Shown here: positions 27,310-35,855 of the stretch, piece by piece
Position numbering within the stretch: the stretch's first letter is position 1
Layout: the number at the start of each line of letters is the position of its first letter
NCBI GenBank assembly: GCA_018660835.1
Contig: JABJJN010000020.1
Span: 124,001-188,000, forward strand
Direction of reading: 5' to 3'
DNA from: Gemmatimonadota bacterium
Lineage (GTDB): Bacteria; Latescibacterota; UBA2968; UBA8231
DNA length: 64,000 nt
Notes under the pieces: model-generated
What the model saw: only the letters and a program-made list of their open reading frames with translations
Database searches by the model: none
What the model was told of the DNA's origin: nothing
Made by a program: the position numbers and the translations under genes

Positions 27310-29472
27310 CTAGGGCGCGAACTTCTGGATGCGCGCATTGGCTTCGTCGACGACATAGATAAAGCCCTCGTCGTCGACGACGAGGCTGCCGGCGAAGGCT
27401 CGATCACCGGCGCTGGTCCGGCCGCCCCGACCAAAGTTAAATTCGCCCTCCCCGTCGCCGAAATAGCCCCACTCGGTGATGTATCTGCGACCGGAGCTGA
27501 AGACGACGATGCGGGCATTGCCAGCGTCGAGAATATAGATCCGGCCGTCGGGGCCCACGTCGAAGGAGGTGGGGTAGATGAGTTGGTCGGCGGGTCGGCC
27601 CGTGCTCGGGCCGATATTTTCGGTCATGAACTCAGACCAGTTGGCTTCCTGGCCGGAAGGGACCCGGCCCATGCGCAGGCTGCCCAATTGGGGCAGGCAA
27701 ACACCGACCTTGGTACCACGTCGGTCCTCCCACACGCGCGTTTCGCCGACGCCGGCGTCAAAAGGCGTAGCCACCTGCCGCTGCTGGCCGTCTGGCGTCA
27801 GCGTATAGGCTTGGTCGTAGACGGTCAGGGCGGGCGTATCGCCGATGAGGGCCAGACTGGTCCAGGGGAAGGAGGCGTTGTCGATCACGTCGCTGATCAA
27901 CGCCGGGCTGAGGACGGAGGCGCTGACCTGGCCATCGACGGCGCCGAGGCGGAGCCAGTTTGAGAACGAGTCGATGACGGGCAGGGGCTCACTGATGCGC
28001 ACTTCGCGCGCTTCGAGTTCCGAATCGTCGGGCGGCGAGAAGAGCCAGGTCAGTTCGGCTTGCTGGTCTAGGAGGCTGAGTTTGAGGGTATAGCGGGAGA
28101 ACGTATCACCGCCGATTTGTATCGTCGGAGCGAACTGCTGCCCCTCACTTGAGGCTATAACCTCGGTTTCGAGGTAGAAATTCCGCCACTCCGGGTCAGA
28201 TCTGCTGGTGATGCCGTCATTAAAGGGATTGTCCAGCCTGAGTATCCAATCTTTAACAATAGGTGACGCGTCCGGTCGATACTCTGGGAAAGTCTCGGTT
28301 GTCCATCCATTCAAGTCCGCTGGAAAGTCAGTAAAATCATCGTCGAAGAAGACGCGATCAGCTGTGGCGATCTTCACCCGTCCATACTTACCTCCGAGCA
28401 ATAGGACCACTTCGCCCAATACCTGGCGTTGGGCTTCTGCGACAAGCGCGGGGAAACCCTCCGTGGACAGCGCATGCTCCCGCATCAGGAGTTGGCCATC
28501 GGGTTCCTGGGCGACGAGGACGAAGTCCCAATCGCCTGTTCTGCCGTCCGCTCCATAGTGGGTTGCAAATGGCCCCCCGTTGCCCAGGGCAAAGAGTCGT
28601 CGTCCACTCGCTGTGCGCGCATACGCCAGAGCCAAAGTGGACGCCGGGGCAAAGCCCAGGAAATTCTCGTCGCTGAGCAGTTGACCGGTTGTATCGAAGG
28701 TCCAGAGGTGCATGACACCTGATTGTGCACCTTGATCGACGAGTGCAACAATTCGGCCCCCTTCGAAATAGAGTCGGAGAGAAGGTGTGAAGCTTTTGGC
28801 TGGCAAAGCCCAGGTGTCGACCAGGCGGTGGAGGGCGTCGCTGAGTTCGGTGCTGGCGATTTGCTCGTCGCGGTCGGTGACGACGACGACCTGGTAGAAG
28901 TACTCGGTGTTGGCCCTCAGGCCGGTGTCGGTGAAGTCGGTCTTGGCGATGTCGTCGATCTCCTCGACGACCTGCGCAGCCAGTTCTGAGGTGCGGCGCA
29001 GGACTTGGTAGGCTTTGAAGCGGGGGCCACGATAGGGCGTCCACGAAATCGCGGCGGAGGCCGTCGCCGAGTCGAAGGTCAATGCTTCGATCTGCACCGG
29101 CGGCAGGTTGAGGGGCCGGATGCGCTGCTCCTGCGAGGCGACTTCGAAACCGCTCTGGTTAACAGTGGATACGTGGTAGTTGTATTCGAGATCGCCGTCT
29201 AACAGTGAGTCGGTGAAGGTCAGCTGCGTGACGTCGGTGATGGTGGCGAGGGTGTCGACGTCGGATAGGCGAGGTTGGCTGCGCAGGACCCAGTATGCGG
29301 CAAAAGGGGCGCGACCGTCATAGGGCTCCCAGGTGAGTTGCACAGTCCCCGAGGTGTCGTCGATTGCGGCTGTAAGCTCGATCGCCGGGGTCAGTTCCGG
29401 ATCAAGCGGATTCTCCCGCTTGGCATCGTGGCTACACCCCACCAGCAATATGAGCAGACATAGTCGTTTCAT
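27310..29472 (-). CDS. lipoprotein with fibronectin-III-like and NHL repeats
   Basis: 720 residues from ATG 29472. The frame is open to 30048, but that extension overlaps the divergent esterase and carries no similarity. MKRLCLLILLVGC is a lipoprotein signal with lipidation at Cys13. Two FN3-like domains follow (~35-115: LTWEPYDG, YWVLRSQ, YNYHVSTVNQ; ~125-210: ISWTPYRGPRFKAYQVLRR, YFYQVVVVTD). A long middle part may hold a laminin/concanavalin-like sandwich (~415-515). The C-terminal ~90 residues are NHL-repeat propeller blades (SFDVGPDGRIYILDAGNARI, SLVVDDEGFIYVVDEANARI). It is a probable membrane-anchored binding protein; no enzyme motif is visible. Confidence 0.82.
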   Translation of the reverse strand: MKRLCLLILLVGCSHDAKRENPLDPELTPAIELTAAIDDTSGTVQLTWEPYDGRAPFAAYWVLRSQPRLSDVDTLATITDVTQLTFTDSLLDGDLEYNYHVSTVNQSGFEVASQEQRIRPLNLPPVQIEALTFDSATASAAISWTPYRGPRFKAYQVLRRTSELAAQVVEEIDDIAKTDFTDTGLRANTEYFYQVVVVTDRDEQIASTELSDALHRLVDTWALPAKSFTPSLRLYFEGGRIVALVDQGAQSGVMHLWTFDTTGQLLSDENFLGFAPASTLALAYARTASGRRLFALGNGGPFATHYGADGRTGDWDFVLVAQEPDGQLLMREHALSTEGFPALVAEAQRQVLGEVVLLLGGKYGRVKIATADRVFFDDDFTDFPADLNGWTTETFPEYRPDASPIVKDWILRLDNPFNDGITSRSDPEWRNFYLETEVIASSEGQQFAPTIQIGGDTFSRYTLKLSLLDQQAELTWLFSPPDDSELEAREVRISEPLPVIDSFSNWLRLGAVDGQVSASVLSPALISDVIDNASFPWTSLALIGDTPALTVYDQAYTLTPDGQQRQVATPFDAGVGETRVWEDRRGTKVGVCLPQLGSLRMGRVPSGQEANWSEFMTENIGPSTGRPADQLIYPTSFDVGPDGRIYILDAGNARIVVFSSGRRYITEWGYFGDGEGEFNFGRGGRTSAGDRAFAGSLVVDDEGFIYVVDEANARIQKFAP

Positions 29473-29787
29473 GATGCCGAAGAATACGCAAATCGCGGGC
29501 CACGGACACGCTGCTCGCAACCGCTTGATGTAGAAGAGGTTACGAACTGTCCGAGATACTGGACGAATACCCACAGAGAGTCCGATTCGGACGAATCGGT
29601 TCGATGGGTGAGAAGTAGCCGCGTTCCGATTGGTCGGTCCCTCGACCTGCCAGATCGAGGCCGAGACGGATGACCGAGAGGATCGCAGCAGCCAGACTGC
29701 GTGCCCGCCACGTGAAAGCCCCTTGCCACGGCCGGTCCGATTCGTGGTAGTTACGAGAGGCAGATGGACCTTGGAGGGGAGGCGGGA
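29473..29787. other. 315-bp divergent intergenic region
   Basis: It lies between the outward-facing lipoprotein and esterase genes. I see no credible ORF or strong promoter match. GGAGGGGAGG at 29773-29782 is the ribosome site of the esterase gene. Confidence 0.5.
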
Positions 29788-31899
29788 GTGACACGACTGG
29801 AATCCAGATACCTGAGCTTGAGTGCGGCCTGCCTGGTTCTGGCCGTTGGCCTGACGGCCGAACAGGCCGAGTCGCAAGAGGGTACGATTGAGGCCATTGA
29901 GATCCACAGTCCGGCGCTGGAAGGCAATCTCATCGGCGATCCGGCAACGCGCTTGTCCTTCGTCTATCTTCCACCCGGTTACCATGCCAGTCGATGGCGT
30001 TACCCCGTCGTGTTCGTCCTGCACGGTGCCGGTTTGAGCCCAATCCATTTCGCCGGGTCAGCGGTGCCCTATGACGTACTGGCGAATCGCGGTGACCTCC
30101 CTGAGGCTATCTTCGTGTTTCCGAGCGGGAGCAGCCGGTTCGGCGGCAGCTTCTATCTGAACTCGGAGGCTGTGGGCGACTTCGGGACCTACATCACCCG
30201 CGATCTCCTGGATTACATCGACGACAATTATCGCACCATCCCCGCTCCAGAAAGCCGCGGCATTTACGGCCATTCGATGGGGGGCTGGGGCAGCATGCGC
30301 CTGGCGTTGTCCTATCCGGACATCCTGGGCGCCGTTTTCAGCGATGCCGGCATCTACGACCTGGGATATGAGGAGGTGCGGCGCTCGGTAGCGGCAACGA
30401 TGCCCCGCGCACTTGCGGCGGAATGGGGAAGCTTCGCCGAAAATGATCCGCTTGTACTGGCTTTTATGGCGGGCATCATCCCCAATCCGGACAATCCGCC
30501 GTTCTTCGTCGACGCGTCCTTTGTCGAGGTGGATGGTAGCATTCAGGAACCCTCGCCAGGCGCCTGGGAGCGGGCCTGGGATCGGGTGGTGGCGCACGAT
30601 AACATCCGCAAGGTCGACCACTATTTGGCAGGCGCTGAGCGCCTGCGGTTCATCGGCTTCACGCACGGTGTCGCAGACGGAGGGTACGGTGGCTTCACCG
30701 CCGTCGAGCAGGCGCGTATTCTGGACCGCAAGCTCACCGACGCCGGACTGGAGCACACCTACATCGAACACCCCGGGGGACACACCGCGCAGATCCACGA
30801 GGTCCTGCCCCTGCTGCTGCCCGAATTGCGAACACTGCCTCCTGAATTGCCCGATATCTCCCGGCTCTCCATGGGGGGCCTGACGGCGATCACCGGTCAG
30901 CCCCACACTCTGGGGGAACTGCAGCTGAGCCTCACCACCGGCCTGGAGCCAACGGTTCGCCTGTACCTGGATGCGTCGGCGCTGGGCGAACGCGCCGACA
31001 TCGCGCTGACGCACCACAGCGACACCGAATACACCGGCAACGGGTCAATCACCGCCGTACGGAACGGGCGGTTCTTCCTGCCGATCGCGATGGGCACCGA
31101 AGACGGAGACGCCTATGTAGCGCATCGGCTACCGGTCGATGTCTACCCCGCCCAAGATGCCGTCCTCTTCGGCGACGATCTCGGCCCCACTTGGTCTCTG
31201 GACGCCAACAGCCGTGTGCAGCCGGAACCCGGCGCGTTCGACGATCGCCCCGGCCTGGCCTTGGCCAGCAGCGGTTCCTGGCGGATGTCCTTCGAGACGA
31301 CGACGCCGGTAAGCCTCTTCGGCTATGAGGCCCTGCACTTTGAGTTCCACCCCGCCAGTTACTCGATATCCGAGGGGCGCGATCCACGCTTGGGGGTAGG
31401 CACCGTCGATCTGCTGGAAAAACTGGACCTGAACCTGCAGCAGTGGCAGACCGTCACGTTGCCCCTGGAAGAGTCGGGTTTGCCGACCACTGTGCCACTG
31501 CAGAGCCTCCGCTTCACCGGCAACCTGCAAGGCACCTTCTACCTCGGTGACGTCCGCCTGGTTGCGCAGTCACCACCGACGTCGACGGCGGTCGTCGAAA
31601 GTCGTGACAATGCCACGCCAGCGGCAATCAGCCTCGACCAGAACTATCCCAACCCCTTCAACAGCGGCACCGTCATCCGCTACGCCGTAGCGCAAGGACA
31701 GGACATCGAGCTGGCCATCTACAACCTGGCTGGCCAGAAGGTCGTGCAATTGGTCGACGGCTTCCGCGCCCCGGGACAGTATAGCGTCAGCTGGGACGGG
31801 GGCGACGAAAGGGGCCAGCCGTTGGCGTCCGGCCTCTACCTCTATCACCTGCAGAGCGACGGCCGGGTAGAGACGCGCAAACTTCTGCTGCTGCGCTGA
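29788..31899 (+). CDS. secreted esterase with jelly-roll module and FlgD-like tail
   Basis: 703 residues from a GTG at 29788 that follows GGAGGGGAGG; an ATG eight codons earlier lacks a ribosome site. A hydrophobic segment (LSLSAACLVLAVGLTAEQAES) is the signal peptide. Residues ~35-360 are an esterase-D-like alpha/beta hydrolase: YLPPGYHASR, VFVLHGAG, nucleophile Ser163 in GHSMGGWG, catalytic His in EHPGGHT. Residues ~450-600 are a jelly-roll module (FEFHPAS, QQWQTVTLPLEE, FYLGDVRLV). Residues ~615-703 are the FlgD-like tail (NYPNPFNSGTVIRY, SWDGGDERG, SGLYLYHL, RKLLLLR). It is a paralogue of the operon esterase at 13106-14161, which lacks both C-terminal modules. Confidence 0.88.
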   Translation: MTRLESRYLSLSAACLVLAVGLTAEQAESQEGTIEAIEIHSPALEGNLIGDPATRLSFVYLPPGYHASRWRYPVVFVLHGAGLSPIHFAGSAVPYDVLANRGDLPEAIFVFPSGSSRFGGSFYLNSEAVGDFGTYITRDLLDYIDDNYRTIPAPESRGIYGHSMGGWGSMRLALSYPDILGAVFSDAGIYDLGYEEVRRSVAATMPRALAAEWGSFAENDPLVLAFMAGIIPNPDNPPFFVDASFVEVDGSIQEPSPGAWERAWDRVVAHDNIRKVDHYLAGAERLRFIGFTHGVADGGYGGFTAVEQARILDRKLTDAGLEHTYIEHPGGHTAQIHEVLPLLLPELRTLPPELPDISRLSMGGLTAITGQPHTLGELQLSLTTGLEPTVRLYLDASALGERADIALTHHSDTEYTGNGSITAVRNGRFFLPIAMGTEDGDAYVAHRLPVDVYPAQDAVLFGDDLGPTWSLDANSRVQPEPGAFDDRPGLALASSGSWRMSFETTTPVSLFGYEALHFEFHPASYSISEGRDPRLGVGTVDLLEKLDLNLQQWQTVTLPLEESGLPTTVPLQSLRFTGNLQGTFYLGDVRLVAQSPPTSTAVVESRDNATPAAISLDQNYPNPFNSGTVIRYAVAQGQDIELAIYNLAGQKVVQLVDGFRAPGQYSVSWDGGDERGQPLASGLYLYHLQSDGRVETRKLLLLR

Positions 31900-31970
31900 C
31901 GCGAGATTGACGGGCCCGAACGAAAGTAGGGCCATCCCCATTCTGGTCTTTCTTCGCGCCACGGAATCTG

Positions 31971-33581
31971 TTAGCACACAGGTGGCAGCACCAGGAAGTT
32001 GCGCGCCTCGTCCAACACACGCCTCGCCGCATCCGCCGCCATTGGCCCTCCCTGCCCCGCATTCGCCGCGTTGTCCCAGATTCTGTCGTCGTAGCCATCG
32101 GGTGCATACTGACTGATGTAGGCCAGACCCGGTTTGTCGGTATCGTTGGCGCCGATCCTGTACGGTGTCAGACTCCAATACAGCGCCACCGACCCCTTCT
32201 GCAGCGGAACACTGACGGCATCATCAGACCGCAGGTTGCTGATCACCAGGTCTCCGGTGGTTTCGTCGACATCGTGCCGCAACGGCCCTCGCCGGAACAG
32301 CGCCGGCACAAACCACGGGCAGCCAGAGATCTCGTCAGCATCGTCGAGGGCAATCCAGCACGTGAGGTATTGCAGGGGCTCAACGAAGATCTGCGCAATG
32401 TCCTGATGGAAGGCTGTGCCCGGGTCGGCACCCGGCTCACGGCACTCCACCCGCTGGTCGAAGAGCCGCACGCCGTCGCAGTTGAGCACGTCGTGGCAGA
32501 TCTTTTGGAAAAACGAGCCGCCGCAGAAGGATCGCACCAGCGCCGACTGCTCGCCCGTCATGCCACCGGCGCCGAGGCGATCGATCTCCTCACGCAGTTC
32601 GCGGATCTCCGCTGTGCTGAAGGCATCTTCGATCACCGTGAACCCACGCAGATCCATATCCTGCGCCTGGTCAGCGGAAAGAATCTGCAGCGGCGCATCT
32701 TTGCGCGTCGGCAACAGCGACGGATCCTTGCTCGAGGCACTGAACTCCATCGCCGGATGCCGCGGCAGCCGTGCGTTATGCCGTGCCGACGGCGTCGGCT
32801 CGTCGCCCGTTGACCAGCGTTTGATTCCATCGAAATCGATGCGTTCCCACAGCACGTGCGGCCATTGCATGAAGGATGCCGGGATGTAGTGGCAGGCGTA
32901 GACCTGACGAAATGCCCCCGGGTCGCTTCCCATGACACCGCGATGCCACAGATAGCCATCGAAGATGACAGCCGTCCCCTTCTGTGCCACCATGTGCACC
33001 TGCTCCAGCCCCGCCGCTTCGTTGTCCCCGAAGATCTCATCTCTCAGCCTGGCACGGAGCTCCGGGTCGCCCGAATGCGTTCGATTGCCTGCCCACTTCC
33101 CCGGCCGCAGATCGTCGTGGTGCAGAATGCGGCGTCGGTGGCCACCCGTCTGCAGTGCCAGCGTGCCGATCGTTTCGTCCACATCGACGAGCGCGATCCA
33201 TACGCCGATGCACTCGGGCAGGGCCGTGCCGTCACAGTGCCAACCCTGCGACCACTGGCTGCCCTTCCACCAGTAGTGGCTCTTGATGCCCTCGGGCTCG
33301 TCACCATCCAATGCGTCTCGAAGGGGGGCACGCAGCTTCGGATGCAGCATGAAGTCGCGGCAGACCGGATCATGTATGTGACATTGGTCGGCGTCGATGA
33401 GATGCTCGGCGCCCTCGGCGGGTGGAACGAATCGTTCGACAGCGATGTCGCCGGCGTGCACGGCGTCCATATGCTGGATGAGTCCGTCGCACTCGTCGGC
33501 GGTGAACAACGAGGGCACGACGACCCAGCCGTCACGGTCATACGTCTGTTTCTGCTCGATAGTCAGGCCGGCGTCGGGCAT
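31971..33581 (-). CDS. tandem fusion of two phytanoyl-CoA dioxygenase domains
   Basis: 536 residues from ATG 33581; the frame extends to 33650 without a ribosome site. Domain 1 (residues ~8-250) has a full iron triad: His115 and Asp117 (WHCDG) and His213 (YLWHRGV). Domain 2 (~300-510) starts again with QAQDMDLRGFTVIEDAF and keeps His392 and Asp394 (FHQD), but has Tyr474 (LTPYRIGAND) where the distal His is expected. Domain 1 may therefore be the active Fe(II)/2-oxoglutarate oxygenase and domain 2 a degenerate partner. Single-domain PhyH proteins are ~260-300 residues, so this is about double length. It is transcribed after the DUF4091 gene, 88 bp downstream. Confidence 0.85.
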   Translation of the reverse strand: MPDAGLTIEQKQTYDRDGWVVVPSLFTADECDGLIQHMDAVHAGDIAVERFVPPAEGAEHLIDADQCHIHDPVCRDFMLHPKLRAPLRDALDGDEPEGIKSHYWWKGSQWSQGWHCDGTALPECIGVWIALVDVDETIGTLALQTGGHRRRILHHDDLRPGKWAGNRTHSGDPELRARLRDEIFGDNEAAGLEQVHMVAQKGTAVIFDGYLWHRGVMGSDPGAFRQVYACHYIPASFMQWPHVLWERIDFDGIKRWSTGDEPTPSARHNARLPRHPAMEFSASSKDPSLLPTRKDAPLQILSADQAQDMDLRGFTVIEDAFSTAEIRELREEIDRLGAGGMTGEQSALVRSFCGGSFFQKICHDVLNCDGVRLFDQRVECREPGADPGTAFHQDIAQIFVEPLQYLTCWIALDDADEISGCPWFVPALFRRGPLRHDVDETTGDLVISNLRSDDAVSVPLQKGSVALYWSLTPYRIGANDTDKPGLAYISQYAPDGYDDRIWDNAANAGQGGPMAADAARRVLDEARNFLVLPPVC

Positions 33582-33669
33582 GTGAGTCCGTCGGTGGTTT
33601 AGGATGTGTGACAGAGACAGAAGCGTCCGTGGCGGCAGCGCAGGAAACATGACCAGGATCGGGAGACAC

Positions 33670-35481
33670 TCATTTCAGCAACACCAATCCCTTCGCTTGC
33701 ACCTTGGCAGTCGTTCGTAGCTGATAGACTTCGAAACTGGGGTAGTTCTGCCGCAGCGCGGCCGCTTCCGATGGAGAATCGAACACAGGCTCGGTCACCA
33801 CCGTGGTTGTCTGCTCTTCCAAAGCGACCACCATGGCAGCCAGGCGTCGTTTGAAGTGAACGAAATCCGCCTCCGGGCCGGGTGTTATCCGTCGGGCGGT
33901 GGATTCCCAGTCATCGATAAAACCATCATCATTGAGCTGGACCGTCTCAGAGAGATCCCGCAAAAACTGGCGTGCCTCGGCGCGTGTCTGCGGGTCACCG
34001 TGTCCCCGATCCAGCAGGGCCTCAACCCGGGCAAGGTATCGAGCGTCGTCGATGCCCTCCCTGACCAACTCCCACTGTACCGTCCGGTCGCCTGGGTAGG
34101 TCCAGGCCGTCAGCCCATCGGCCGCCACTCTCCAACCCCAGACACCGAAGTAGAGTCGCGCGATGTAGCGGTTCCTCTCCATGACGGCCGGATTGTGGTA
34201 GACCCATACTTCGTGGCCACGCTGCTCGGCATCCTGCTGCTCGGCGAAGAGGTCCGTTTTGCCCTGAGGAAAGCCGTAGGCGTAGATGCGGACGGCGCAG
34301 AAGGGCCTGGCCTTGTCCCACTCGTCGCGCAACTCATCTGGAAAACTGGACCAGCGTGTCGTGTTGTGGCGGTCGTCCACCAGCTCACTCACCGTCGTCG
34401 TACCTCGTACCCCCAATTGGGAGACGACGCGGAGGCTGTTGACCATGATCTCCATGCGGCGGGTGCGCAAATCCCAGTTCTCCGTCTGGGTGCCGGGTTC
34501 GTCGATGGTGTAGTAGATCATCTCCGGCCAATCTCCCTCCTCCCTTAAACCCTCCACGGTTCGGACGATCTCCTGCAGATGGGTCAAGTCGCGCTGGGCC
34601 TCCCAGCCGTCGGCCTTGCCATCATAGTGGGCGTAGCGTTCACCACCCTTCGCCGCGTTGATCAGGGCCTGCATATTCCACACGACAGGTCCGTCAAGCC
34701 CGGCCGCCATGGCAGCCTCTACATTTGCGCTCAAACCTGCAAACTCGCCCGTGCGATAGGGCCAGTCGTTGCTCTTGAGCACCGCGGACGTCATGCCATG
34801 GTCGAGAAGCTCCCGGTAGAATTCCACCGTTTCGGGAAACAACTCCGTCTTCTTGTCTGGTTTGAAATACTGGGTGAAGGGCCCGATCGTAGACAGCACG
34901 GCGAAATGCACGCCAATATCTCGGTCCAAACGCGCGTTGAGGACCTGCACTTGCAGGGGGACGGCTATTTTGTGGCCAGCCGCGTCAACCAGGTCCAACC
35001 GGCCCCGATACTCTCCCGCCTGGACGGAGTCGGCAACGTGCAGCGTAAGCCAGAGTCGTTCCGTCCGGTTCGCCGCCAACTGGACATGCGTAATCCCAGG
35101 TTGCAGAATCCAGTCCGTGACCCCGTAGGGAGGCGCGTTTCCTTCCACCAACAACGCGATTTCCAGCGCCTCAACCGGCAGTATCTCACCAGGATCGTGA
35201 ACAAGCGCCAGGGGTGTGGCCTCGATCCGCCACCGACCCGTCTCGGTAGAGCGCAGTGCCAGCGAGAAAGGCTCGAACTCCCCCGGGGCTGCTACGAAGC
35301 GGAGAGTGTCGACCAGTTCGCCGAGTTCCGGCACATCCGTAACCGCAATGTCCCGCATTACGCCGCGACTGAATAACTGCAGCTCGGCCTCAACTGCCTG
35401 GGGACAGCACAGAAGGGGCAGCAGCAGGGCGAAGACCCGCCATATACGCGTGTCTGATCTGGTCCGAGTTTGGGTCTTCAT
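33670..35481 (-). CDS. secreted DUF4091-type glycosidase-like protein with shrunken FlgD tail
   Basis: 603 residues from ATG 35481 after GGGAG, with a signal peptide ending CCPQAVEA. An N-terminal beta-sandwich (residues ~30-170; FEPFSLALRSTETGRWRIEA) precedes a TIM-barrel-like middle (IGVHFAVLSTIGPFTQYFKPD, MIYYTIDEPGTQTENW) and a DUF4091 region (VWVYHNPAVMERNRYIARLYFGVWGWRVAADGLTAWTY, ELVREGIDDARYLARVEALL). DEP in YYTIDEPG is a candidate catalytic carboxylate. The C-terminus begins a FlgD-like tail (AALRQNYPSFEVYQL) and jumps after ~15 residues to its last residues (AKGLVLLK), so the Ig domain itself is missing. Confidence 0.82.
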   Translation of the reverse strand: MKTQTRTRSDTRIWRVFALLLPLLCCPQAVEAELQLFSRGVMRDIAVTDVPELGELVDTLRFVAAPGEFEPFSLALRSTETGRWRIEATPLALVHDPGEILPVEALEIALLVEGNAPPYGVTDWILQPGITHVQLAANRTERLWLTLHVADSVQAGEYRGRLDLVDAAGHKIAVPLQVQVLNARLDRDIGVHFAVLSTIGPFTQYFKPDKKTELFPETVEFYRELLDHGMTSAVLKSNDWPYRTGEFAGLSANVEAAMAAGLDGPVVWNMQALINAAKGGERYAHYDGKADGWEAQRDLTHLQEIVRTVEGLREEGDWPEMIYYTIDEPGTQTENWDLRTRRMEIMVNSLRVVSQLGVRGTTTVSELVDDRHNTTRWSSFPDELRDEWDKARPFCAVRIYAYGFPQGKTDLFAEQQDAEQRGHEVWVYHNPAVMERNRYIARLYFGVWGWRVAADGLTAWTYPGDRTVQWELVREGIDDARYLARVEALLDRGHGDPQTRAEARQFLRDLSETVQLNDDGFIDDWESTARRITPGPEADFVHFKRRLAAMVVALEEQTTTVVTEPVFDSPSEAAALRQNYPSFEVYQLRTTAKVQAKGLVLLK

Positions 35482-35580
35482 GAACTCCCGACAACAGACG
35501 CCTGGTCCACGTCGCAAAGTGCGACGACCACTCACCGACCCGGAAAACGGCGTACGATCGCGGGTCGTGTTTACAAGGGC

Positions 35581-35625
35581 CTATTATGGTGAGTCTGGTG
35601 TACATAGCAAGCAGAATGTGACGCC
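35581..35625. repeat. 45-bp dispersed intergenic repeat, copy A
   Basis: It begins CTATTATGGTGAGTCTGGTG and ends AGAATGTGACGCC. Related copies are at 42971-43016, 47887-47934 and 52959-53003, all in intergenic DNA and in the same orientation. Read on the minus strand it contains TTGCTA and CATAAT 16 bases apart, a possible -35/-10 pair. These would face the DUF4091 gene about 100 bases away. Confidence 0.7.
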
Positions 35626-35702
35626 CTTCGCCTGTCGGGACGGCGCAACGTCGCGTCGCCCTTTGTTGGCGCTTGATACGATGGCATGCTGCAATACGTT
35701 TG

Positions 35703-35736
35703 GGCCGGCGTCGGGCATGTGAGTTCATCGATGGTA
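35703..35736 (-). pseudogene. duplicated fragment of a PhyH gene start
   Basis: On the minus strand it reads ...ACTCACATGCCCGACGCCGG, nearly identical over 34 bp to the leader, start codon and first five codons of the tandem PhyH gene (33570-33603). The similarity ends after the fifth codon and no PhyH sequence follows. Confidence 0.55.
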
Positions 35737-35855
35737 GGGACGTCGGTGCGCCTGCGCTTCGCCCTCAGTACCAATCTCTATTCTGCAATTCACGCCGCTG
35801 CCAGGCTGACAGCCTAACCCACGCAACCACTCAACCTACCGGGAAGGTATAACCC

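Larger units (their letters stand above)
35482..35855. other. 374-bp divergent intergenic region with a dispersed repeat and a duplicated gene start
   Basis: It lies between the DUF4091 and propeller genes, which face away from each other. Repeat copy A (35581-35625) and a 34-bp copy of the start region of the tandem PhyH gene (35703-35736) lie inside. No coding sequence is convincing. Confidence 0.5.

Noticed and set aside
30058..31017. 319-codon minus frame opposite the secreted esterase
   Set aside because: The esterase on the plus strand has signal peptide, catalytic motifs and FlgD tail.
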